A stretch of 64,000 nt of DNA from Roseobacter denitrificans OCh 114. GTDB taxonomy: Bacteria; Pseudomonadota; Alphaproteobacteria; Rhodobacterales; Rhodobacteraceae. A model generated the notes under the pieces. The model saw only the letters and a program-made list of their open reading frames with translations. It had not been told where the DNA came from and did not search any database. The stretch spans positions 1,821,001 through 1,885,000 of the forward strand of contig NC_008209.1 of the NCBI RefSeq assembly GCF_000014045.1. The letters run 5' to 3'. Every line of letters begins with the position of its first letter. Within the stretch, counting starts at the first letter, position 1. This document shows positions 57,556-64,000 of this stretch, in pieces. The translations under genes and the position numbers were made by a program.

Positions 57556-58038
57556 TTAGCGGCGCCATGCGCGTTGCAGCTCATCATAGAGTGCGACGCG
57601 TTCCTCTTCGCTGAGAAAAGCGCCGATTTCCACCTCGCGCCCCATGCCTTTGAGGGTCACGTAATGCGGGATCGGTCCGTCCTTTTCGTATTTGGTGATG
57701 GTGGTCCAATAGCGGTTGCAGTCCCATTCCCGCGTGGCACCTGTGGGCTCTGTGCGGATCAGGCGCGCCTCTTCGTCGTTGAGGGTCAGAACCTCGACGA
57801 TGTTACGGGCTTTGCGGTTGCGTTGCAGGGCATGATAGATGCCCCAGACAGCCAGTAAAACAAAGGGGAGCAGGCCCCATAACACCGGGGAGCCGAGCAT
57901 CGTCACCACGGGAATCAGGATCATCGCGAAAGTGGCCAGCACAAAGGCGGCCATGCCTTGTGGGGGCAGAGAGTTATGAGGCCACAGACGCAGGGTCTGG
58001 GGGGTCTCACCGGGCTGTGAAATCCATTGATAGGGCAT
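57556..58038 (-). CDS. DUF2244 domain-containing membrane protein
   Basis: A 160-aa protein with a double-helix hairpin (about residues 30-70) and a cytoplasmic domain ending GREVEIGAFLSEEERVALYDEL. It matches DUF2244, a family frequent beside cytochrome oxidase genes in alphaproteobacteria, consistent with ctaD here 300 bases upstream on the same strand. The function is unknown; a role in the respiratory chain is only suggested by position. Confidence 0.88.
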   Translation of the reverse strand: MPYQWISQPGETPQTLRLWPHNSLPPQGMAAFVLATFAMILIPVVTMLGSPVLWGLLPFVLLAVWGIYHALQRNRKARNIVEVLTLNDEEARLIRTEPTGATREWDCNRYWTTITKYEKDGPIPHYVTLKGMGREVEIGAFLSEEERVALYDELQRAWRR

Positions 58039-58190
58039 GGTCGGTCGTTGATCTGGTTGCGGCTACATGGACGTTTACCGCAGGGTCAGGGCGGGGTGCA
58101 ATGCGGCACGCGGACCACAGGCGCACGACGTGGTTTTTTGCCGATTTTGCAGGCACCGCGCAGCGCCGTCAGGTGGGCAAAACGCTCTGT

Positions 58191-58234
58191 CGGTATGACG
58201 TCGGTATCACGTCGGTATTGCGTCGGTGCTTGCG
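58191..58234 (+). repeat. Four 11-bp imperfect direct repeats
   Basis: CGGTATGACGT, CGGTATCACGT, CGGTATTGCGT and CGGTGCTTGCG follow each other without gap in the 297-bp space between ctaD and the DUF2244 gene. It lies between the ctaD terminator and the DUF2244 start, so it could be part of the DUF2244 promoter region, for example a binding array. No gene is seen in this space. Confidence 0.55.
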
Positions 58235-58286
58235 CAAAACCGGTTGTGGGCTTTCAGCGGCCCGCCTCGGATGATCCCGAACGCGA

Positions 58287-58312
58287 AAAAGCCCCGACGG
58301 TGCGGGGCTTTT
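58287..58312 (-). terminator. Intrinsic terminator after ctaD
   Basis: AAAAGCCCCG (58287-58296) pairs with CGGGGCTTTT (58303-58312) around a six-base loop. Read on the minus strand it ends in a T-run, so it stops ctaD transcription about 25 bases after its stop codon and insulates DUF2244. It would work in both directions. Confidence 0.88.
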
Positions 58313-58335
58313 CCTGAGTGTTTCAGACGCGCGCC

Positions 58336-60006
58336 TTAGTGGCTGTGCTGCTTGTCCCAGTCTTCCTGCTTTGGAAGCTGCTCGAACGTGTGCTCGGGCG
58401 GTGGGGAGGGCAGGGTCCATTCCAGCGTGTCGGCGTATTCGTTCCATGGGTTCGCCTCGGTGCATTTCTTGCCGTAGCGCAGGGCATAGGCCATGACGCC
58501 AAAGAAGAAAAGGAAGGAGGCAAAGGACAGGAACGCGCCCCAGCTTGACCACAGGTTCCAGTAGGCGAAAGCCTCAGGATAGTCGATGTAGCGACGTGGC
58601 ATGCCCTGACGGCCCAGGAAGTGCTGCGGGAAGAAGGTCAGGTTTGCCCCGATGAACATCGTCCAGAAGTGCAGCTTGCCGGCCCATTCGGGATACATCT
58701 TGCCCGTCATCTTGGGGAAGTAGAAGTAGATCCCGGCGAAGATGGCAAAGACGGCCCCGAGCGACATCACATAGTGGAAGTGCGCCACAACGTAATAGGT
58801 GTCATGATAGTAGCGGTCCACGGCGGCCTGCGACAGCACGATGCCGGTCACACCGCCCACGGTGAAGAGGAAGAGGAAACCAAAGGCCCAGAGCATGGGC
58901 GTTTTGAATTCCACCGATCCGCCCCACATGGTCGCGATCCAGCTGAAGACCTTGACCCCTGTGGGCACCGCGATGACCATCGTGGCCAGCATGAAATAGG
59001 CCTGCTGGTTGAGCGACATGCCCACGGTGTACATGTGGTGCGCCCAGACGACGAAGCCCAAAGCACCGATGGCGATGATCGCCCAGACCATCGGCAGGTA
59101 GCCGAAGATCGGTTTGCGCGCGAAGGTCGCGATCACATGGGAGATGATGCCAAAGCCGGGCAGAATGATGATGTAGACCTCCGGGTGGCCAAAGAACCAC
59201 AGGATGTGCTGGTAGAGCACGGGGTCGCCCCCGCCTGCGGGATCAAAGAAGGTAAAGCCGAAGTTACGGTCCATCAGCAACATGGTGATCGCGCCCGCCA
59301 GAACCGGCAGGGACAGCAGGATCAACCAGCTTGTGACAAAGATCGACCATGAGAACAGCGGCACCTTGAACAGGGTCATGCCGGGGGCACGCATGTTCAG
59401 GAAAGTCGTGATCATGTTGATCGCGCCAAGGATCGAAGAGGCTCCCGAGACGTGAACCGCGAAGATCGCGAGGTCCATCGAATAGCCGCCCTCATTCGTG
59501 GAGAGCGGTGGGTAGAGCACCCAGCCCACGCCAGAACCCGACTGGTCATTGCCACCCGGTGCAAGGACGGAACAGATCGCCAAGGCGGTGCCCGCAACAT
59601 ACATCCAGAAGCTGAGGTTGTTCATCCGCGGGAAGGCCATATCCGGCGCGCCGATCTGCAACGGCATGAAATAGTTGCCAAATCCGCCGAAAAGCGCCGG
59701 AATGACAACAAAGAACATCATTAGGATACCGTGACCGGTGATCAAAACATTCCAAAGGTGTCCGTTGGGTGTACAGAGCGCATCGCTGGCGAACATCCGT
59801 GCGCCTTCCATACACATGTACTGAACGCCCGGCTCCATCAGCTCGAGGCGCATGTAGACGGTAAAGGCAACTGATACGAATCCGACGAACGCGGATGTGA
59901 TCAGATAGAGAATACCGATATCTTTGTGGTTTGTGGACATGAACCAGCGGGTGAAAAACCCGCGCTCATCTTGATGGTCGTGCCCGTGAATGGCTGCGTC
60001 TGCCAT
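58336..60006 (-). CDS. ctaD: Cytochrome c oxidase subunit I
   Basis: Catalytic core of aa3-type cytochrome c oxidase: binds haem a, haem a3 and CuB and pumps protons across the inner membrane. The start is followed by [13 protein letters not shown]; helix II His is in [14 protein letters not shown]; the CuB ligands include His and Tyr in [14 protein letters not shown] and the double His in [11 protein letters not shown]; haem ligands in [10 protein letters not shown]. There are twelve helices and 556 aa, normal. The D-channel Asp in the MNNLSFWMY region is typical. No subunit II or III gene is adjacent. The 295-bp upstream gap holds no gene. Confidence 0.97.
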   Translation of the reverse strand: MADAAIHGHDHQDERGFFTRWFMSTNHKDIGILYLITSAFVGFVSVAFTVYMRLELMEPGVQYMCMEGARMFASDALCTPNGHLWNVLITGHGILMMFFVVIPALFGGFGNYFMPLQIGAPDMAFPRMNNLSFWMYVAGTALAICSVLAPGGNDQSGSGVGWVLYPPLSTNEGGYSMDLAIFAVHVSGASSILGAINMITTFLNMRAPGMTLFKVPLFSWSIFVTSWLILLSLPVLAGAITMLLMDRNFGFTFFDPAGGGDPVLYQHILWFFGHPEVYIIILPGFGIISHVIATFARKPIFGYLPMVWAIIAIGALGFVVWAHHMYTVGMSLNQQAYFMLATMVIAVPTGVKVFSWIATMWGGSVEFKTPMLWAFGFLFLFTVGGVTGIVLSQAAVDRYYHDTYYVVAHFHYVMSLGAVFAIFAGIYFYFPKMTGKMYPEWAGKLHFWTMFIGANLTFFPQHFLGRQGMPRRYIDYPEAFAYWNLWSSWGAFLSFASFLFFFGVMAYALRYGKKCTEANPWNEYADTLEWTLPSPPPEHTFEQLPKQEDWDKQHSH

Positions 60007-60301
60007 GCGGTGCCTCCTGATTGTGTGTTGCTCCAGGCCGGGGTTCCCGTTCCGACCGTAGATTCACAACGGTTTTAGAGTGTGTTGTGCCAAGGAGCAA
60101 TGATCCTAATGCCGCACGTGTAAGATAAAATGAAAATTTCTCTGTCTGCGGAAACGGGTGCCGACGACATCATTCGCATTTGTCTCAATACCGGCGGTTA
60201 AATCTGTGGATGCGTCACGAGTGGAGGCGGGGTTTAACCCGCTATTTACCGGCGCGGTGTCATTGTTAACGCAGCGTTTGGCAAGGCGGGGATGATAGAG
60301 G

Positions 60302-60857
60302 ATGATAACCATGGCATTGGGACGGATCCCCTGGCAGTCTCAGACATCCGGCGTCATTGATGCGGACAGTCTGGAATTCTTACGCCAGGTCGCGGCCCTG
60401 GTGCCGGGTATCATCTATGTGTTCAATCACGAGACGATGAGCAACGAATATACCAACCGCTGCATCGCGGAGTTGCTTGGGTACTCGCCGGCGGACATCA
60501 AGGCGATGGGCGATGATCTGTTACCCACCATCATACATGATGATGATTTTGACCGCATCGCCGGATGATGATTTTGACCGCATCGCCGGCCATGTGGCCG
60601 AATTGCAGCACCTCGCCGATCATGAGCAGGCGGTTTGGGAATATCGCGCCATCGCGCGCGATGGACACGAGGTGTGGTTGCGTTCGATTGAAACGGTCTT
60701 CACCCGCGCGGCCGATGGGGGCGTGCTGCGCCACATCGGCGTTGCCTTTGATATTACTGCAGAGAAAAACGCCGAAGCGGTGCTGCGGCAGGCCAATGCG
60801 TCGCTGACGCAGCAGTTGGCCGATAGGGGCAATGCCGCGCAGCTATCAGGTGCGTAG
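60302..60857 (+). pseudogene. PAS-domain sensor gene broken by a 25-bp tandem duplication
   Basis: A PAS domain reads in frame from the start (FLRQVAALVPGIIYVFNHET, then YTNRCIAELLGYSPADI) and in a second frame after 60565 (WEYRAIARDGHEVWLRSIET, then GVAFDITAEKNAEAVL, the PAC part). A 25-bp direct duplication shifts the frame and stops the first part at 60566-60568. With one copy removed the frame is continuous from 60302 to 60857 and encodes a 176-aa PAS protein, in which IIHDDDFDRIAG joins HVAELQ. The end, a few residues after PAC, is short for a kinase, so the ancestor may already have been a PAS-only protein. ATG 60311 is an alternative start. Confidence 0.85.
60540..60589 (+). repeat. 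25-bp tandem duplication
   Basis: The 25-bp unit, starting ATGATGATTTTGACC and ending GCATCGCCGG, occurs twice without gap at 60540-60564 and 60565-60589, with no mismatch. Since 25 is not a multiple of three, it causes the frameshift in the PAS gene. Perfect identity suggests a recent event, either in the strain or during sequencing or assembly. Confidence 0.95.
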
Positions 60858-60911
60858 TCTTGTGTGGCACGCGGCGTTTTCGGGTATGTTCATCTGCGGG
60901 CCTGGGCGCAG

Positions 60912-61592
60912 TTACGAATCGATCCACGGCGCCGGTTTCGGGACGCTGCCGAAGACCTTGGCGAATGCCTGCATCAGCGCGATATCGAGATCATGCATCG
61001 TCACGGGCAAACCCAGATCCACAAGGCTGGTGACCCCGTGCTCGGCAATGCCGCAGGGCACGATCCCGTTGAAATGGCTCAGATCCGGTTCGACGTTGAT
61101 GGACACGCCGTGAAAGGAAATCCATTTGCGCAACCGGATGCCGATGGCGGCGATCTTGTCTTCGGCAAGGGCGCCCGTCGCGGTCTTTGGTTTGTCCGGG
61201 CGCTCTACCCAGACGCCGACGCGGCCCTGCCTGATTTCACCGGTGACGTTGAACTGTGCAAGCGTTGAAATCACCCAGCTTTCCAGCTGTTGGACAAAGA
61301 GCCGCACATCCCGCCCGCGCGCGCCCACATCCAGCAGAGTGTAAGCCACGCGCTGACCGGGCCCATGGTAGGTATATTGCCCGCCCCGTTTGGTCGGATA
61401 CACAGGAAAGCGGTCCGGTTCGATCAGATCCTTTTGCCTGGCACTGGTCCCGGCGGTGTATAGCGGTGGGTGTTCCACCAGCCAGATACATTCCGCCGCG
61501 CGGCCCTGCGCAATGTCCGCCGCCCGCCTTTCCATCCAGCGTTCCGCCGCGCGAAAGTCGGTCAGCCCCTCAGAGATGATCCAATCCACCAT
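60912..61592 (-). CDS. lipB: Octanoyltransferase
   Basis: Transfers octanoyl from acyl carrier protein to lipoyl domains, starting lipoate synthesis. [14 protein letters not shown], then [19 protein letters not shown] (active-site region, about 65-85), [17 protein letters not shown] with the catalytic Lys, and the nucleophile Cys in [15 protein letters not shown] (about residue 180). It is 226 aa, normal. ATG 61592 is chosen because the first 26 residues of the longer frame (from 61670) are not family sequence. It converges on the broken PAS gene. Confidence 0.94.
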   Translation of the reverse strand: MVDWIISEGLTDFRAAERWMERRAADIAQGRAAECIWLVEHPPLYTAGTSARQKDLIEPDRFPVYPTKRGGQYTYHGPGQRVAYTLLDVGARGRDVRLFVQQLESWVISTLAQFNVTGEIRQGRVGVWVERPDKPKTATGALAEDKIAAIGIRLRKWISFHGVSINVEPDLSHFNGIVPCGIAEHGVTSLVDLGLPVTMHDLDIALMQAFAKVFGSVPKPAPWIDS

Positions 61593-61718
61593 ATGCGCAG
61601 CCATAGCGCAGCAGATCGGGCGCGCAAAGGCCTGTCCGTATCTTTCGATTTCGGAAAAATGCAAAATCACTCTTCACAAGGCTGGCGCGGCAGGCTAAAG
61701 ACCGCGAACCATTATCGT

Positions 61719-61804
61719 GCGGATGTGGCGGAATGGTAGACGCGCAGCGTTGAGGTCGCTGTGGGGTAACACCCGTGGAAGTTCGAGTCTTCTCATCCGC
61801 ACCA
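61719..61804 (+). tRNA. tRNA-Leu (anticodon GAG)
   Basis: An 86-nt tRNA with encoded CCA. The acceptor stem GCGGATG pairs with CATCCGC, and the A discriminator is followed by CCA at 61802-61804. The anticodon arm CAGCG-TTGAGGT-CGCTG gives GAG, reading CUC and CUU. The long variable arm TGGGGTAACACCC and the T-arm TTCGAGT are as expected for leucine. 127 bases separate it from the lipB start on the other strand. Confidence 0.96.
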
Positions 61805-62047
61805 CTTCACGTTTTGGCTCAAATCTGCGCGAAACAAATTGAACGCTGATTGCTGGGGTTTTGCGCCGCAATGCCGGGTCGCGGTCGATCTGAAACAATG
61901 CCTCGGGTCCGTTTCTGTTTTGGGGTGTCGTCGGGCGCGGGCCGCGACAGCGGTAATGCGCCAGCGGCACGTGCGTCGCAAAGGCTGCTTTTCACGCAGG
62001 GCCACTTGACGCTCACATGGCGATCCAATACTACGTCAACCTGTTGA

Positions 62048-62121
62048 GCGGGCGTTGTGTAGTGGTAAGACCTTAGCCTTCCAAGCTAATGACGCGGGTT
62101 CGATTCCCGCCGCCCGCTCCA
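62048..62121 (+). tRNA. tRNA-Gly (anticodon TCC)
   Basis: A 74-nt tRNA with encoded CCA. The acceptor stem GCGGGCG pairs with CGCCCGC, the D-loop has AGTGGTAAGA, and the anticodon arm TTAGC-CTTCCAA-GCTAA gives TCC, reading GGA and GGG; the T-arm GGTTCGATTCC is standard. The spaces before (62 to 61.8 kb) and after it, each about 245 bp, show no gene; the spacer after it probably holds the promoter of the ABC exporter. Confidence 0.97.
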
Positions 62122-62367
62122 GAATTTCAAATCCCACCAAAATCGTGACTGGCGGCGCAGATGGTCTGACGTGGGGCGATCCGGCAAGTGTTTGCGCATC
62201 CATCTGCCGGGATGCAAAACCCACCGAAATCGCAGCGCTGTTTGATCCGGGAAATGCGATGCTTTCGCCGCGATTGGCTGCGTAAGTTTGTCTCCTGTAG
62301 GCATCGACATCTTGACGCGGCAAGCTGCGCCAGCCATCACAGAAGGCGACACCACGAAGGACAGTTT

Positions 62368-64000
62368 ATGGCCCGGCCCACACCACCGGTTCCCGGCGCG
62401 CCCGGGCAGACAGAAGAGCGCGAGAAATCCAAGAAACTTGGGTCTCTCAAGGCGTTGTTTCCGTTTTTGCGCCCCTATCGCCCCTTGCTGTTTGCGGCGC
62501 TCTCCGCCCTTGTGGTCACGGCTGTTTTATCGCTGACCCTGCCGCTTGCCGTTCGGCGTGTGGTCGATAACTTTTACACCAAGGACGCGCAGACGCTTGA
62601 TCTGTACTTCGCAGCGGCCTTGGGGATTGCCGGGCTGCTGGCCGTGGGCACGGGCCTGCGATACCTGCTTGTCACCCGGCTGGGTGAGCGCGTGGTGGCG
62701 GACATCAGAAAGGCCGTCTTTGACCGTGTGATCGGGATGAGCCCGGCCTTTTATGAAAAGATCATGACCGGCGAAGTGCTGAGCCGGATCACCACGGACA
62801 CCACCTTGATCCTCTCGGTGATCAGCTCATCGGTGTCCATCGCTCTGCGCAATTTGCTGATTTTCATCGGTGGGCTGGCGTTGATGCTGTTCACTTCCGC
62901 GAAACTGACAGCGATGGTTTTGTTGATCGTGCCTGCGGTTGTGGTGCCGATCCTTGTGCTGGGGCGCAAACTGCGGGTGTTGAGTCGGGAAAACCAGGAT
63001 TGGATCGCGGCGTCGTCGGGCAATGCCTCCGAAGGGTTGAGCGCGGTGCAGACGGTTCAGGCCTTTACCCATGAGCGGGCCAGCCGGGCGAAGTTTTCCG
63101 AATTTACCGAACTGTCTTATGATGCGGCACGGCGGCGCGTGAACACCCGTGCCGTCATGACCGTTATCGTGATTTTCCTTGTGTTTTCAGGCATTGTCGG
63201 CGTGCTCTGGATCGGGGCGCGGGATGTGCGCGCGGGCGATATGACGCAGGGCGCGCTTGTGCAGTTTGTCATCTATGCGGTGATGGTTGCGGGCGGTGTT
63301 GCCGCGCTCTCTGAGATCTGGGGCGAGTTGCAGCGGGCATCAGGCGCGACGGAGCGCTTGGTTGAATTGCTGCAAACCGAAGACACGGTGGTTGATCCCA
63401 TCACCCCGCGGACCTTGCCGAGCCCGGTTGTCGGGCGGCTTGCCTTTGACGATGTCACATTTGCCTATCCCTCCCGACCGGATACCAAGGCGCTGGAAAA
63501 TGTGTCGCTGGCGATTGAACCGGGGGAAACGGTTGCTTTCGTGGGGCCGTCCGGGGCAGGCAAAACGACAATCATCCAGATGTTGCTGCGGTTTTACGAC
63601 CCCAGTTCCGGTCGCATATTGCTTGACGGGGTTGATCTGGCCGAGTTGCGCCGCGATGATTTCCGCAAATACATCGCCGTGGTACCGCAGGACCCGATAA
63701 TTTTCGCCGCCTCGGCGCGCGAGAACATCAGGTTCGGGCGCCCCGATGCGAGTGACGCCGAAATCGAAGCGGCGGCACAGGCGGCGGCGGCGCATGATTT
63801 CATCGCAGCGCTGCCGGACGGGTACGATTCATACCTTGGCGAGCGGGGCGTGATGCTGTCGGGCGGCCAAAAGCAGCGCATTGCCATTGCGCGGGCCATT
63901 CTGCGCGATGCGCCGGTCCTGCTGCTGGATGAGGCGACGAGTGCGCTGGATGCCGAAAGCGAACGCGCGGTGCAATCTGCGGTGGACACCTTGAGCCAGG
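62368..64000 (+). CDS. ABC exporter, fused membrane and ATPase domains (cut by window end)
   Basis: The first 544 residues of a type IV (MsbA-like) half-transporter; the end lies beyond base 64000. After a ~30-residue polar leader come six helices (about residues 35-325; the coupling region includes ADIRKAVFDRVIGMSPAFYE), then the ATPase: GPSGAGKTTIIQ (Walker A, about 393), VPQDPIIFAASARENI (Q-loop), LSGGQKQR (signature, about 497) and VLLLDEATSALD (Walker B, about 515). It probably exports a lipid or lipophilic compound. AAGG lies seven bases before ATG 62368. Confidence 0.93.
   Translation, partial: MARPTPPVPGAPGQTEEREKSKKLGSLKALFPFLRPYRPLLFAALSALVVTAVLSLTLPLAVRRVVDNFYTKDAQTLDLYFAAALGIAGLLAVGTGLRYLLVTRLGERVVADIRKAVFDRVIGMSPAFYEKIMTGEVLSRITTDTTLILSVISSSVSIALRNLLIFIGGLALMLFTSAKLTAMVLLIVPAVVVPILVLGRKLRVLSRENQDWIAASSGNASEGLSAVQTVQAFTHERASRAKFSEFTELSYDAARRRVNTRAVMTVIVIFLVFSGIVGVLWIGARDVRAGDMTQGALVQFVIYAVMVAGGVAALSEIWGELQRASGATERLVELLQTEDTVVDPITPRTLPSPVVGRLAFDDVTFAYPSRPDTKALENVSLAIEPGETVAFVGPSGAGKTTIIQMLLRFYDPSSGRILLDGVDLAELRRDDFRKYIAVVPQDPIIFAASARENIRFGRPDASDAEIEAAAQAAAAHDFIAALPDGYDSYLGERGVMLSGGQKQRIAIARAILRDAPVLLLDEATSALDAESERAVQSAVDTLSQ

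Noticed and set aside
61719..62121. Two tRNAs as possible integration site of a mobile element
   Set aside because: No integrase, no duplicated tRNA 3' end and no change in gene content nearby.

Overview
The window is a stretch of ordinary chromosome from an alphaproteobacterium, most likely Rhodobacterales of the Roseobacter group. The evidence is the moderately high GC content, a SAM-II riboswitch in front of metZ, FolE2-type GTP cyclohydrolase, an aa3-type ctaD, small DUF2842/DUF6524/DUF2244/DUF6446 proteins usual in that order, an alphaproteobacterial-type LexA box, and dense gene packing with many 1-8 base overlaps. I cannot name the genus. There is no prophage, insertion sequence or CRISPR array.

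Layout. 1-1.8 kb: cobalt-type nitrile hydratase operon (alpha, beta, accessory protein). 1.8-9 kb: DUF6524, purA, DUF2842, a large uncharacterised protein, thiamine diphosphokinase, an EamA exporter and L-serine ammonia-lyase. 9-15.6 kb: rpiA, glutathione reductase, then hflK-hflC-DUF2065 and a DegP/HtrA protease (membrane protein quality control). 15.6-20.7 kb: a DnaE2 C-terminal remnant behind an SOS box, a [2Fe-2S] ferredoxin with an FG-GAP protein, purD, xseA and a small secreted protein. 21-27 kb: ftsY with a 29-copy hexanucleotide repeat, EamA, yciB, a Popeye-like cNMP-binding membrane protein, a GST and an alpha/beta hydrolase. 27-34.5 kb: SAM-II riboswitch and metZ, folE2, trkH, a ThDP decarboxylase and a catalytically dead HtrA-like protein with SPOR and peptidoglycan-binding domains. 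34.6-41.7 kb: glyQ-DUF6446-glyS, a PPDK-like protein and a SleB-type cell-wall hydrolase. 41.8-47.3 kb: folB-folP-glmM, EamA and ilvC. 47.4-52.6 kb: two overlapping Lrp/AsnC regulators, an aminotransferase, a UbiH-type hydroxylase, a HAD nucleotidase and a GntR regulator. 52.6-58 kb: an MshEN-glycosyltransferase fusion, carA, a YqeY protein, a WYL regulator with its operator, and DUF2244. 58.3-64 kb: ctaD, a PAS gene broken by a 25-bp duplication, lipB, tRNA-Leu(GAG), tRNA-Gly(TCC) and an ABC exporter cut by the window end.

Most genes are housekeeping: purines (purA, purD), folate (folE2, folB, folP), cell wall (glmM, hydrolase), methionine, branched-chain amino acids, translation (glyQS, tRNAs) and respiration. 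The unusual signals are: a dispersed ~100-bp palindromic repeat present four times, each time between the 3' ends of convergent genes and touching their stop codons; the SOS box joined to the tail of dnaE2; the frameshifting 25-bp duplication; the (Pro-Glu)29 tract in FtsY; a low-GC in-frame patch in glyS; and several unusual domain combinations (MshEN with a GT2 synthase, FolB with a kinase-like tail, and the dead HtrA protein).
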